Source of the DNA: Antennarius striatus
Taxonomy: Eukaryota; Chordata; Actinopteri; Lophiiformes; Antennariidae
DNA length: 64,000 bases
Assembly (NCBI RefSeq): GCF_040054535.1
Contig: NC_090785.1
Location: 13,677,501-13,741,500 of the forward strand
Direction: 5' to 3'
Each line of letters opens with the position of its first letter. Within the stretch, counting starts at the first letter, position 1. Made by a program: the position numbers and the translations under genes. Positions 46,005 to 60,997 of this stretch are shown piece after piece. The notes beneath the pieces were generated by a model. That model had not been told where the DNA came from, searched no databases, and saw only the letters and a program-made list of their open reading frames with translations.

Positions 46005-46046
46005 CAGAACAACTCAGCTCTTCATCTGCCCAAACCTATTCACCAG
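46005..46046 (+). other. Probable non-coding first exon of gene A
   Basis: The stretch ends in a strong donor (caccag|gtgagt at 46047). The next acceptor in place is tgtcttttag ending at 48291, twenty bases before the gene A start codon. The start of the exon is a guess, about 30 bases after a weak TATA-like sequence. The intron so defined (46047-48291) contains the RTE insertion. Confidence 0.45.
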
Positions 46047-46336
46047 GTGAGTCATTGATTACATTTACTCTGTGTGTAAACAGGATTTTATTGCCACATA
46101 CAGAGATATTAAATAGCATACTACATTTATGTAATAACTGTCCTAGCCTATTGGTAGAATTTCATGTGTAAATCTGCTGCTGTTTCTCTTTTATTGTCAT
46201 TTAGCCCCTTGTGACGGGGCTGGACCAATGAAGCTCAAATTTCTGTAAGAGTTTGAAGAGATAAGACAGAAAAGTGCCTGTGATTTTTTTCGACTTATAT
46301 ACGTATATTCAGTTTGTCCCTTTGCTTTTTGATATT

Positions 46337-48006
46337 CTTCTTCTTCTTTTCCTTTCGGTTTTTCCCTTCAGGGGTCACCACAGCGAATCAATTGCCTCCA
46401 TCTAGCCCTGTCCTTTGAATCCTCTTCTCTCACACCAACTATTTTTTCATGTCCTCCCTCATTACATCCATAAACCTCCTCTTTGGTCTTCCTCTAGGCC
46501 TCCTGCCTGGCAGTTCAAAACTCAGCATCCTTCTACCAATATATTCACTATCTCTCCTCTGGACATGTCCAAACCATCTCAGTCTGGCCTCTCGGACTTT
46601 ATCTCCAAAACCTCTAACATGTGCTGTCTCTCTGATGTACTCATTCCTGATCCTATCCTTCCTGGTCACTCCCAGAGAGAACCTCAGCATCTTCATCTCT
46701 GCTACCTCCAGCTCTGTCTCCTGTCTTTTCCTCAGTGACACTGTCTGTAGACCAAACAACATCGCTGGTCTCACCACAGTTTTGTACACCTTTCCATTCA
46801 TTTTAGTTGAAACTGTTCTATCACACATCACACCTGACACGTTTCTCCACCCGTTCCATTCTGCTTGTACACGCTTCTTCACCTCTTTTCCACACTCTCC
46901 ATTGCTCTGGACTGTTGAGCCTAAGTACTTAAAATCCTCCACCTTCTTGATCTCTTCTCCCTGTAACCTCACTCTTCCACTTGGGTCCCTCTCATTCACA
47001 CACATGTACTCTGTCTTACTGCGGCTAACCTTCATTCCTCTCCTTTCCAGGACAAACCTCCACCTCTCTAGCTTCTCCTCCACCTGCTCCCTGCTCTCAC
47101 TGCAGATCACAATGTCATCTGTAAACATCATAGTCCATGGAGATTCCTGTCTAACCTCGTCTGTCAGCCTGTCCATCACCACAGCGAACAAGAAGGGGCT
47201 CAGAGCTGATTGCTGATGCAGTCCCACCTCCACCTTGAACTCCTCTGTCACACCTACAGCACACCTCACCACTGTCTTACAGTCTTCATACATGTCCTGC
47301 ACCGCTCTCACATACTTCTCTGCCACTCCAGACTTCTTCATACATTACCACAGTTCCTCTCTGCGCACCCTGTCATAAGCTTTCTCCAGATCCACAAAAA
47401 CACAATGCAGCTCCCTCTGGCCTTCTCTGTACTTCTCTATCAACATCCTCAAAGCAAATACTTCATCTGTAGTACTCTTTTTTGGCATGAAACCATACTG
47501 CTGCTCACAAATGTTCACTTCTGCCCTTAGTCTAGCTTCCACTACTCTTTCCCAAAACTTCATTGTATGGCTCATCAGCTTTATTCCTCTTCTAGCCTTG
47601 CTACCTTTCCACCTGGTCTCCTGGACACACAGTATGTCTACCTTCCTCCTCTGCATCATGTCAACCAACTCTCTACCTTTTCCTGTCATAGTTCCAACAT
47701 TCAATGTCCCTACTCTTAGTCCTATACTCTTGGCGCTCCTCTTCTCTTTCTTCATGCGAACGCACTTTCCTCCTCTTGACCAACAGTAGTCTAATTTCCA
47801 GCGGCGCCCTGTAGGTCTACAGCGCCGATGGCAGTCACTGTTAACCCGGGCCTCGACCAATCCAGTATGGAAGTCATAGGTTTGATTCGCATCTTTGATT
47901 TGGCAAAAGTTTTACGCCGGATGCCTTTCCAGACGCAACCCTCTGTATTTATCCGGGCTTGGGACTGGCACAATAAGACACTGGCTTGTGTCCTCTTGCG
48001 GCTACA
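46337..48006 (-). mobile_element. RTE-clade LINE, internally deleted, with perfect TSD
   Basis: The element is flanked by an identical 15-base sequence, TTGCTTTTTGATATT, at 46322-46336 and 48007-48021. Read on the minus strand it starts with a 5' leader ('ggcatccggcgtaaaa' type). It then codes for a few endonuclease residues (GTLNVGTMTGKGRELVDMM, QETRWKGS) joined abruptly to the middle of a reverse transcriptase (FVDLEKAYDRV, FTDDIVIC, FKYLGSTVQSNG). It ends with the common RLRWFGHVQRR and RPRGRPKRRF blocks. A TAA stop near 47345 splits the frame. Most of the endonuclease is absent, so this copy cannot move itself. It lies in gene A intron 1. Confidence 0.85.
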
Positions 48007-48311
48007 TTGCTTTTTGATATTATAATCCTTAAAAATGTCATACTTTATTTTGGACCCAGATACTAAGGCTAATTTATTTTGTGAGGCATGAGTTTCTGTG
48101 ATTTTTGACTGTGAAGTTTTTCTCTTTTAATTAATGATATACATCTATTAGTAATGAAGTAATAGATTGCATTTCACACCTCATGTTTTATACCAGAAAA
48201 AATAAATAAATGTAAATAGAGGTAATAAACTTGTTTCTCTATGTTTCTTATGTAGGGATATGTTGTGTTTCCTTTGTTTCATGTCTTTTAGTTAAAAGAA
48301 AAAAATACATT

Positions 48312-51300
48312 ATGGCAACATCTGATGGGTTTCCAGCCAGTTTCTATGGAGAACCAGGAGTGTTAGGCATGTTGTCCAATGGGATCAGTGCGTTCCTTGT
48401 ACTCCTACAGAACTTTAGCACTGCACACACTGGTAAGGAACCAGAAGGAGTGGAGAACATACTAACAGGTAAACCCTAAAAATATGTTAAACTAATATGA
48501 TAAAACAGACCACAATGGGTTAATAATGTCTGTTTGTTGTTTTTTAACAGGTGTTCACCTCATCCTGATCGGTGGTATATGCCAACTGGTAGCTGGTTTA
48601 CTATCTTTTAGAAAATACGATCACCTGAGTGCCACTGCCTTCATTGGCTATGCTGCCCTTTGGGGCAGTTATGGTGCCACCCAAATCTACCTTGGTGCTT
48701 TAGCTGAAACTAATACCTCATTAGCCGTGCCACAGCAGATCACAAACAATTTGTCCTCATCGACCAACATGACCAGCAATATTAATTTGAATGCTACCTC
48801 AGGGATTCCAGTTTGCCGTTTACGTCTTTCCATGAAAGAGACAGCGATTGCTGGCTTGGTTCCCTACATCCTTCTGTCGTTTCTCATGGCCTTCTGCTCT
48901 GCCACAGTCAACTACATCATGCCTTTTGTGTTTGGGTCCATTACAGTCACATTAATTTTTGAGGCAGTGGGTCTGGTAGCAAGGTCCTGGGCACTTGTCG
49001 TCTCTGGGCTTCTGGAGTTATTCATTCTGATTTTTGCCATCTATGGCTCAGCTGCACTGTTAGCTAAAGGGCTGACTCAGCGTCTAGTCCTCAGAGGCTT
49101 TGGTACCCCTCTGTTCAATGTTCTATTATTAGGAACTAATAACTCTAGAAGCACCCAGAGCGTCGGCCAAGAAAAGAAGAAAAACACAAAATATGCAGAG
49201 CCTATGGCTTTGGGTTTCTTCTGTGACACTGTTGCTCCCTTCATCTTTACATTCTACAGCTTTGGTTACATGAAGTCCTTTGGCTTAGGAGTTTCATGGG
49301 TCTCAATCATTTTAGCAGCCCAGCTGTTCTCCAGTTACTATGCGTATCTGCGCCACGATTGCTACCATACCACTAAGTTTGGCCTCCATGCCACCTATTG
49401 GCTGATCAAAGCTTGGGAGGAGTTCGTAGTATCTGTTCTTATTGTGGAGGAAGATAAAGTTATCTCAGCGAGAGCAGCAATGGTGGGAAATTATTTTTTT
49501 ATAGTAGCAGGCTTAGTGGTTTGCTTGGGAAGCCTGAGCATGGATATGCTAGAACTTATACACAACGTGCTATTTGTCCTGATTACAATCTCAACAATCC
49601 CCCAGATTCCCCTCCAACACTATTACATCTTCTTTGGTGTACTGTGCTCCCTGTTTACCACAGCCTCTCTGTATGGTACCTTTGCACATCTTATCAACAC
49701 CATAGCAGAGAAGTCTCTAATCCCTGTGGGACCACAGACTATCTCTATGGACCAGTTGAAGAAGTCTTTGAAATGCAACAAGGTTAAACAGGGAGACCGA
49801 GAGGCACAATATCAAAGTGACCAGGCTTCAGAAGCTCTGTTCTACATCTCAAATGGTGTTGCAGCTCTTTCGGCTCTCCATACAAGTATATCTAGTACAA
49901 ATCCTACCTTCCTTCATCTGACTGTCCCCTGGGTCCTTATCTCTGGATCCATAATCCAGGCCTATGTCAGTAGACTTCAAGTCACAGCAGGAGGCCGTTT
50001 TGGGTCAGTCATCTCATCCATTTATGCAGCAGTGTGGGCGACCTTGACCTGGTTTAGATTTGCAGGTATGTCAGCGTAATCATTTTAACTAGAAGACTTG
50101 CTCCGGCTGATTTACACAAAATTACAATTGAAATGTGGATTTATTTGTAGGTGACCTGCTTCAGCTTTCTACAGAGGTGGCCTATGGTTTTGCAGCAGGG
50201 GCCATTGCTCTCCTGGTCATCAATGCTTTCCTTATAATGATTGGTAAGATTAACAAGGTTACAATTTATACGATTCTTCAATTTTTTTCTTACATTGATC
50301 TGATCTTTTATTGTTTGTGTCAGCTTTCTATAGGAACCTAGTTTTAGTGTTTGTCACAGCAGTTATGGAGGTAGTTCTCATCTGCTTCTTGCTTTCCACT
50401 CTGCATCGCCTTCCTTACCAGGTGGAAAGTAAGTGCAAACATTCTGTTTCGTTATTAGCTATATTTTAAGGTTTTTAAGCTCGGTAGTAGAAATACAAGT
50501 CCACATAGTACAATAATTAATCCATTTACTCAAAATATTCTTCCAATAATTTATTTACAGTGGCTGTGCTTGCTCTATTTTCAACAATTTGTTTGTATGG
50601 AGCCCTTGCATCAATGATGAACAGCATCTTTTCTCAAAGCTTGTTTCCCATGGGACCTCAGTTAATAAAGGTAGGTGAAGAGGAGACTCATTTATATTTC
50701 TCTGCCAATACGTGTCTTTCATTTTCAATTTTTTGACTCTTTTATTCCCTCCCTGTTTGGCCTGTATTAGGAGCAAGTAAAGCAGGAGTCTAATCAAAAG
50801 TTACCGTGTCCAGCATTTAACTCACGACTTACCAGCAGCCTCTTTAAGATTGCTGGCCTTCTGGAGCAGGGAGGAGTTTGTGGTCTTCCCACAGATACTG
50901 TGTATGTTCTGGCGGCCTCCTGCACAAAACCCCAATCAATAGAGAAAATCTATAACATTAAAGTAAGCGTGAAGAATGAGCTGAAATCATTCAGTCATCC
51001 ACTGCCAGGCCCTTTTGACATCAATGTGAAACTCATTATGTGGTTATTTTGCTCTTGCCTAGGACAGACCAGCAGAAAAACCCATCTGTATTTGCATTTC
51101 TAACATAGAGCAGCTGATGATGGCAAAGCCTCCCTTCAGTCCTTTACTCTGGGACTTTATGAGGAATGTGTATCCTGGAGGCATCAGCTGCATTGTCAGC
51201 AAAGGAGACTGGCTGCTGAGACTTGGTAAAGTGTTCATCGCAGTTTAAAGGATGTGTAGCTGGATTCCATTTCCAGTTATTTTCACAAATTTCCAATAAA

Positions 51301-52244
51301 TATCAATGACCACTAAGCCCTAACTTCTTACCTTATGTCGTGCAGGAGTGGGACTGGCATATGACCGTGTTGGTACCAAGGACAGCATCATGATCCGTGT
51401 TCCAGACCACACAGTGCTCAGCCACTTATGTGACATCACAGGACCCCTTGCTATCACCTCAGCCAATCCCAGTGGAGAGGCTGACAGCACCCACCACAGC
51501 ATGGTGATCGAGTAGGTGTCTATCCACAAAACTCTGTTGTATTCTAGTATTCTTCTCCCAGCCTCAAGCATCATGTTTACATTTGGGCAGAGTTGTGTTT
51601 TTAATGAATTTTTAAAAAAAATGTAAACTTTTGTAACTGGGTAAGTCAGTCGAGAACCAATTCTCATGTTTTTTGCGATGAGAGGAAGTCAAGAAAATGA
51701 AAACTCCTCACAAAAAGTCCCTCAGTTGGATTAGAACTTGTGACCTTGCTGTGAGGCTACAGCGCTCCACCCTGTGCCAATCTTGCTGCCCCACTACTTA
51801 TTTCTTTGCAGAATGATTTGACCGTTGAAGGCATTTAATTTATCTTCATATCAAATTATTCTTGTGAAATGGATTAGCAACTTTAGTTTGTTATTCATCA
51901 CCATGCATAGTATGTACACCATGCACTGTACATACACACCAACTAACACAATCTGTTCTTCTTTTGCTGCAGTCGACTGGGGCACAAGATCCAAGGGGTT
52001 TTGTGTGACGGGGACTCGAATGAAATTGTTGCCTCCACTGTGGTCAATTGTCTGAAGATTGACGAAGGTAACAGGATAGCATTTCCATTACTTTTTCTTT
52101 TTACTGAAACATTTCAAGAATTGCTTTTGAACTGACTCCCCTTATTCTGTTTTCCCAGGAACTATCAGCATTGTGAGAGAAGGCTGCGTCCCCGCAGTGA
52201 AAGTTAAGCAGATCTTTGACAGAGTGAAAAGCAATATGGTGTGA
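48312..52244 (+). CDS. Gene A: triple SatP-type membrane protein fused to YrdC domain
   Basis: No gene name is recognised. Exons 48312-48468, 48551-50065, 50151-50243, 50324-50428, 50561-50670, 50771-50962, 51063-51225, 51346-51511, 51973-52067 and 52159-52244 are all in phase: 893 residues. Residues 13-235 resemble bacterial SatP/YaaH and fungal GPR1/FUN34 acetate transporters: GEPGVLGML at the NPAPLGL position, then GGICQLVAGLLSFRK and TAFIGYAALW. Two more repeats follow (about 267-447 and 476-660), ending SLIPVGPQ and SLFPMGPQ like YaaH's TVLPIG. A loop at 104-140 has four N-glycosylation sequons. Residues 685-893 are a YrdC/Sua5 domain with PTDTVY (700-705), K-x-R-x-x-x-K (IKDRPAEKP) and TSANPSG (816-822), the TsaC-type nucleotide/bicarbonate site. 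It may move small carboxylates; the YrdC role is unknown. Confidence 0.85.
51673..51793 (-). repeat. SINE-like repeat, inverted, in a gene A intron
   Basis: Read on the minus strand it gives the tRNA-like head seen at 7839 (GGCACAGGGTGGAGCGCTGT followed by the 'cctcacagcaaggtc' block). It lies between exons 8 and 9 of gene A. Degenerate. Confidence 0.6.
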
Positions 52245-55200
52245 TTTCATCATTCCTTTTTTGCTCTCCTTCAGACAGTGCTTCATGTCTGATTCTCACA
52301 ATAACAAAGACCTCAGCTCACCTCAGCTGCCATATGTCCATTAAGCTGCAACTCTTTTAAATTTATGAGAAAAACAAAGCGAAAGCTTATATTACTGCTG
52401 TTTGTGTATGTGTGTAAGTGTAATTTAAAGTAATGGGAAAATGTAATAGCAGAATAAATATCCGTTTCTAAGCTGTAGAATTCCTGCAAAATGAAACAGT
52501 AAAACTTTGATTTAGGTTAGAAGAAAAATACATTTTTAGATATATAGTGGCTGCTGGAAATGGTTCGTAATTTTATGTATTGTATTTATTTTTAAACTGC
52601 ACCGTATGTATGTTTGACATGTATTTCACCCTTACTTACATAACAAACAATTAATCTACTGTTTTGTATGTATTTAAGCTATGTTGTTTTCAGATCAATG
52701 TGTGGAATTAAACAATCAATCAGAGAAGATATGTAAAAATTGTGTTGATTATTCCAAATGGTACCGTGTTAAAAATTAAAATGACTCTCCAAAATTAAAA
52801 CACACCAACCAGACAAAGCAATTCTTGGTTTTACTGACATTTTCAAACTGTTATCTAGCAAAGAAACACAGGAATTGCAATTGCAACACAGGCTCATTTT
52901 GTTAAATATACTATCTTGACAAACAGAAATGTGACTTAGTGCACACTGTTATTTAATTTGAAAAGACAACTGGTATTGTAGAATCCAAGCTTCATTCAGG
53001 GGGAGGCCTCATAGATTCTCATAATTCACTTCAAGAAAGATTTCTGTTGATGCTGTCGACACAACACTCATAGGACATTCATGGTAAGCTGTCTGGGAAT
53101 TAGTTTCCATGTGGCTCATTATAACAGCTGGTCAAATGGGATATGATAAAATACTGAACCGGACAATGACCTGAATATATTGGCCAGGTTGAACCTCTTG
53201 GCTTGAGTGGCAGCTGGGAAGCTCATAGAACACTCCCAGCCTGCCTGTGTGCTTTAATCGACATTATATTTATTTAGACCAGTAAATTATCCTTTAAATA
53301 TATGATACACAAATCTATTGCCAATAGTAAACACAACTGGAATAAATGGCTCAACCCTTGTGTAGGGTTTGTATTGTCCAAAAAAAAAAGGTTTCGTTGA
53401 GATGGAACTTTGTTGTGCATATGTTGAGAAATCTATGAATGAATGAAGTTTAAGAGTCTGCTGTCTGGAGAAACCAAATGGGTTGCTTTTTTTATTGTCA
53501 CACAGAAAGTATCTGCAACCAAATGACAAAGACATCCTTGGGACTTTCCCTGTTTGAAAGAAAACGAAAAAGAAAGAAAGCTAACAGTCTAACAGAAACT
53601 GCTGCTCTTTCTGAATAGCACATTACCAGGAAGTTTTTAGTCTGGTGGGAAACGGTTTAAAAACTATGCAACACATTTTAGAGTGTTTTAAGGCCGGTAC
53701 TGTGACTAATTAACCTTTTACTAGTTCATAAAGCTCCAATAATGCAGTACTTATTAACATGAATCATTTTGAGTTTATTTCTAGCACTCTCTGGGGGAAC
53801 CCGGCCAGGCTGAAACACACCAGCATAGTTTATCAGGTATACATTACACTTTCATTCAGAAGATTTTCCCGGTTGCATTAATGTCTATACCTGTTAATAT
53901 TCATCAGTTTCACCAATTAATGAATGATACAGACAGCATTACCTCACCCAGCATTAATTAACTGGCAGCATTAGTTCAAAATGAGTGGTGTGTTTATGGT
54001 CTTCCATCAGGTGATGGAAACTGGAAGGTTTGAATCACAAGTACTTGTGGACAAATTTTTTTGACTCAAAAAGCTGTCCAGGTTCACTGCTGATGTGTAC
54101 CTTTGTCATGTGTTCTTTTATAGTATTCCAGCAACCTGTCTTAATCAACTAAAAACTGCTTGTTGTGCTGTGAAGAGTAGATTGAATGTCTAAGTGTCTC
54201 AATCAGTACTCTCTAAAGAGACATTTCACATTTAGGCTTATAATGTTTTTAATTGATAAATACATGTTGATATCAATTTGGTAGCCTGGGAAGTTTGTTG
54301 CATACTTGTTAAGGGTTTGCGTCTAAAAGCACTGCACAACCACACACATGCTTTAATTACTATTATATTAAACATGTTTAATCGGCTAATTAGAATTGTA
54401 CCAACCACCAACAGTGGTAGCAGTTTAGTTGTGCATCAAATGAAAACAGCTGAGGTTTAAATCAAGCAAAGTCTGCATACACGCTGTGGAGAATCTGTAC
54501 TATAGCAGTCAGGCTTGAAAAGCTCACCTCACATAGACACGTTGTGGGAGATGGGAGCAATGTGACAAAAGCTATGTCTTCTTGGCAGCAGTCAAACATA
54601 AACTGGCCAAAGGTAGATCAGAAAAGTTTGGCTTTAAACCACGGTTTTGGTTCAGTTCAGCTTGTTCCTCATGTTCCTAATAGATCAAGTCCTGTCCAAC
54701 AACTGATGCTGAACTACATGGGTTCCTAACCCACCCACAGCGTTCAGTGGAGACTGAACAGAAATAAAATGCCATCTTATCCTCAGGAGTTTTCACATGT
54801 TTACCTATTATCTCACACAATGCAGTGTTGACATCTTGTCATTTCTTGGTGAGTGGAAACACGCCATCGTTCGCCACATGTTCTCTGCTGGTAAGAAGGT
54901 TTTCATTTCAGCCTTGTATGAATGGGCTCCGTTCATTCAGATGCTGAACAATATCTGACACGTATGACAGCCTTGCACACCAGCCATCACTTGCAAACAG
55001 CTTTGTATAATAGGACTCCATCCACAAAACACACATTACCCAAGAGTTGACTGTGTCCACTAATATTCGAGTACTTGTCAAATTAAGTGCAAATTTCTCA
55101 CTAATCCCTACCAAAACAACACTTTGCAAGTCTGTGGACATGTCATCAACATGTCATCAATACGCCTGGAAATCATGTAATCTGAGGGGGATTCTGGCTA

Positions 55201-55262
55201 TTTCTTACCACTTCAGGGCCGAGTATCTCATCTGGCTTTGCAGGCAAGTTGCATTGAAGACT

Positions 55263-55384
55263 GTACCACAGTGTGGGAATTTTAAATGAAAGTTCAGTTT
55301 TGGGGGTCTTTCATTCACCTTTATGCCGTTTCTCTGTGTGTTCACACAGACTAATAAAATAGTTTGCTTTCTTGTTTTGAAGTG
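55263..55384 (+). repeat. Direct repeat, copy 1
   Basis: About 120 bases from 'taccacagtgtgggaatttt' to 'cttgttttgaagtg'. It recurs with some substitutions and a short insertion at 55807-55934. It is either a local duplication or two copies of one dispersed repeat. Confidence 0.8.
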
Positions 55385-55806
55385 ATGGGTATTTTGTTTG
55401 GCAATGGTTTTTAAGCTAGTTTGGGACCTTTTGGCTAGTTTGGGACCTCCTAAAGAAAGATGGCTTTTGTTGTATTGCCTCGAGTTCAAGGTCATTGCTT
55501 TCTATTTATCACCACTCATACTATGGCTTCGTCTTGAAACAGAAGTGTGGAGTCAGCTTTTTTTCTTCTGAAAAACTACTCCATCACCATCACCTTTCGT
55601 ATGAGTCACTTATTGTTGTTACTTAAAATGGGGAAATTGACTACCTGCTGACACTGACTGCTGACACCCAGTGGTCTACAAGTGTACTGTATTATTCTAC
55701 CACACTAGAATCCAGATTACAGCATTGACCCTCGACGTTGACATTTTAAGAGCAATTATGTGAAAAGTAGGTTATTTCCTGCAGCAGAAACAGGAAGTCA
55801 TGACTC

Positions 55807-55934
55807 TACCACAGTGTGGGAATTTAAAGTTTTAAATACAAGTTCAGTTTTGGGGGTCTTTCATTCACCTTTATGGCATTTCTCCGTTTGTTCATGCAGA
55901 CTAATAAAACATTATGTTTCCTTGTTTTGAAGTG
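55807..55934 (+). repeat. Direct repeat, copy 2
   Basis: The partner of 55263-55384, with the shared core 'agttcagttttgggggtctt' and 'tcattcacctttatg'. The sequence outside the shared block does not match, so the duplicated unit is short. Confidence 0.8.
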
Positions 55935-56035
55935 TACCGTTCTCTCACGGCACACTAGTGTGTCGCGTGTGTCATTTTCAGTAGACATAATGAAAAAAAT
56001 TCAATTGTTATACTGTATATACAGGTACAGTAATA

Positions 56036-56335
56036 ATGAAAAGCTTTGGTAAGGCGCCCTTGAGCAAGGCACCGCCCCCCCCCACAAGCTGCTAATTGGG
56101 GCGCACTCCGAGGTCGCGACCTGTCCCTCCACCTCTCTTGTACTGATTGTCATTAACTGCATGCCTACAGGCCCCTAGTGTGTGTTGTGTTCAGGGGCCT
56201 GTATACGATGTTTGTGTGTACTCTGACTAACACATATATACAGTATATGCATGTACAAAAAAAACTGGAGTGGAAAACATAATTTCCCCATTGTGTGGAT
56301 GAGTAAAGTGGATTTAATCTTTTAATCTTTAATCT
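56036..56335 (+). repeat. Non-LTR/SINE tail
   Basis: 'gcgcccttgagcaaggcacc' and 'aatttccccattgtgtggat' followed by repeated TTTAATC units form a familiar teleost retroposon 3' end. No coding part remains. Confidence 0.5.
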
Positions 56336-56495
56336 TTAAATATCACATTTATCTAGATCATACTCAACCTTTGACGTAGGATCTAAAAAAAAGGACTTTA
56401 GGGTTTGAAGACATTTCATCTGTCCTCCATGCAGCTTTGTCATTTCTAAACGACTGAAGGAGTTTCAGGTGTATTACATTTGCAGAAAATAGGCC

Positions 56496-56498
<3 letters not shown>

Positions 56499-56578
<80 letters not shown>

Positions 56579-56640
56579 AATAATAATAATAATAATAATA
56601 TAATAATAATAAACCTTTATTGTCCCACAGTGGGGAAATT
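56499..56640 (-). repeat. (ATA/ACA)n microsatellite with LINE 3' tail
   Basis: On the minus strand the phrase CCCCACTGTGGGACAATAAA is followed by trinucleotide repeats (TAT, then TGT, then TAT). It is the same tail type as at 4235 in the opposite orientation. Asparagine-, cysteine- and tyrosine-rich open frames across it are artefacts. Confidence 0.75.
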
Positions 56641-56976
56641 TGTGATTTCATGTGGTTTCTGGAACTACTTTAATAACAAATTTCATCGTAAAAAGCAAAA
56701 GTCTTGTTTCAAAATAACCCAATTTTCAGACAGAATGGGTTGATAATATAGTATATAAAGCATGAAATACAAATTACAGTTAAGTTAGTCAGAGAAAAAA
56801 TTATAGTATTACAGTCAATATACAGATAAACAGGCAAAAATAAATAGAATTGATTTGGCCATTATAAAACAGAACTGAGAACAGCTTGTGTCATGTATGG
56901 GAAGGAACAGATACCAGTGTGGCAGCTTTAAATCTCCATGCATACATGGACTTAGCACATTTTTAAGCAAGTGAAT

Positions 56977-60734
<3,758 letters not shown>

Positions 60735-60766
60735 AGCAGGAATGCATCTCAGATGACGAGAGGCTC

Positions 60767-60777
60767 CCTTTATAAGG
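60767..60777 (-). promoter_or_regulatory. TATA box of gene B
   Basis: CCTTATAAAGG on the minus strand, about 35 bases before the first ATG (60734). With usual spacing transcription would start within roughly ten bases of that ATG, so the 5' leader is very short and Met9 (context CATATGTCC) may be used instead. Confidence 0.6.
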
Positions 60778-60919
60778 AGATGTGGAACGTCACTGTGAAT
60801 GAGGTGAGCTGCTTCCCACCAGGAAAAGCCCAGGAAAGCTCGTCACAATAGACCAGAAGGAGAGGCTGTAACACGACTCCCCCTTTTGTGTGTCAAGTTT
60901 TTTAGTGCGTGCAAATTAT

Positions 60920-60997
60920 CTTCTTCTTGTCCTTTCGGCTTTTCCCCTCAGAGGTCGCCACAGCGAATCAATTGCCTCCATCTAAACCTATGCCTGC
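60920..60997 (-). mobile_element. Fragment of RTE LINE 3' end
   Basis: 'cttttcccctcagaggtcgc' and 'cacagcgaatcaattgcctc' match the 3' end of the element at 46337 almost base for base. The flanks share AATTAT, a possible short target duplication, which fits a severely 5'-truncated insertion. Confidence 0.65.

Larger units (their letters stand above)
52245..56976. other. Intergenic between convergent genes A and B
   Basis: It starts with the gene A 3' UTR (AATAAA near 52453). The rest is AT-rich with no recognisable exon; the short open frames have no motifs. Repeat pieces inside are listed separately. No leftover YrdC or SatP exon was seen, so the two paralogues are not remnants of a longer tandem array here. 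Confidence 0.55.

Noticed and set aside
46048-46054. Perfect AP-1 site TGAGTCA
   Set aside because: It overlaps the splice donor gtgagt of the proposed gene A first exon, so the match is largely explained by the splice consensus.
46449-47789. Plus-strand open frames of 255 and 100 codons
   Set aside because: They are antisense shadows of the minus-strand RTE element and lack any domain of their own.
51346-51516. Premature stop (GAG TAG) in gene A within the YrdC domain
   Set aside because: The apparent TAG lies in a splice donor (ga|gtaggt). Joining to 51973 restores GAT and the conserved D-R-L-G-H-K-I-Q-G-V-L-C-D-G.
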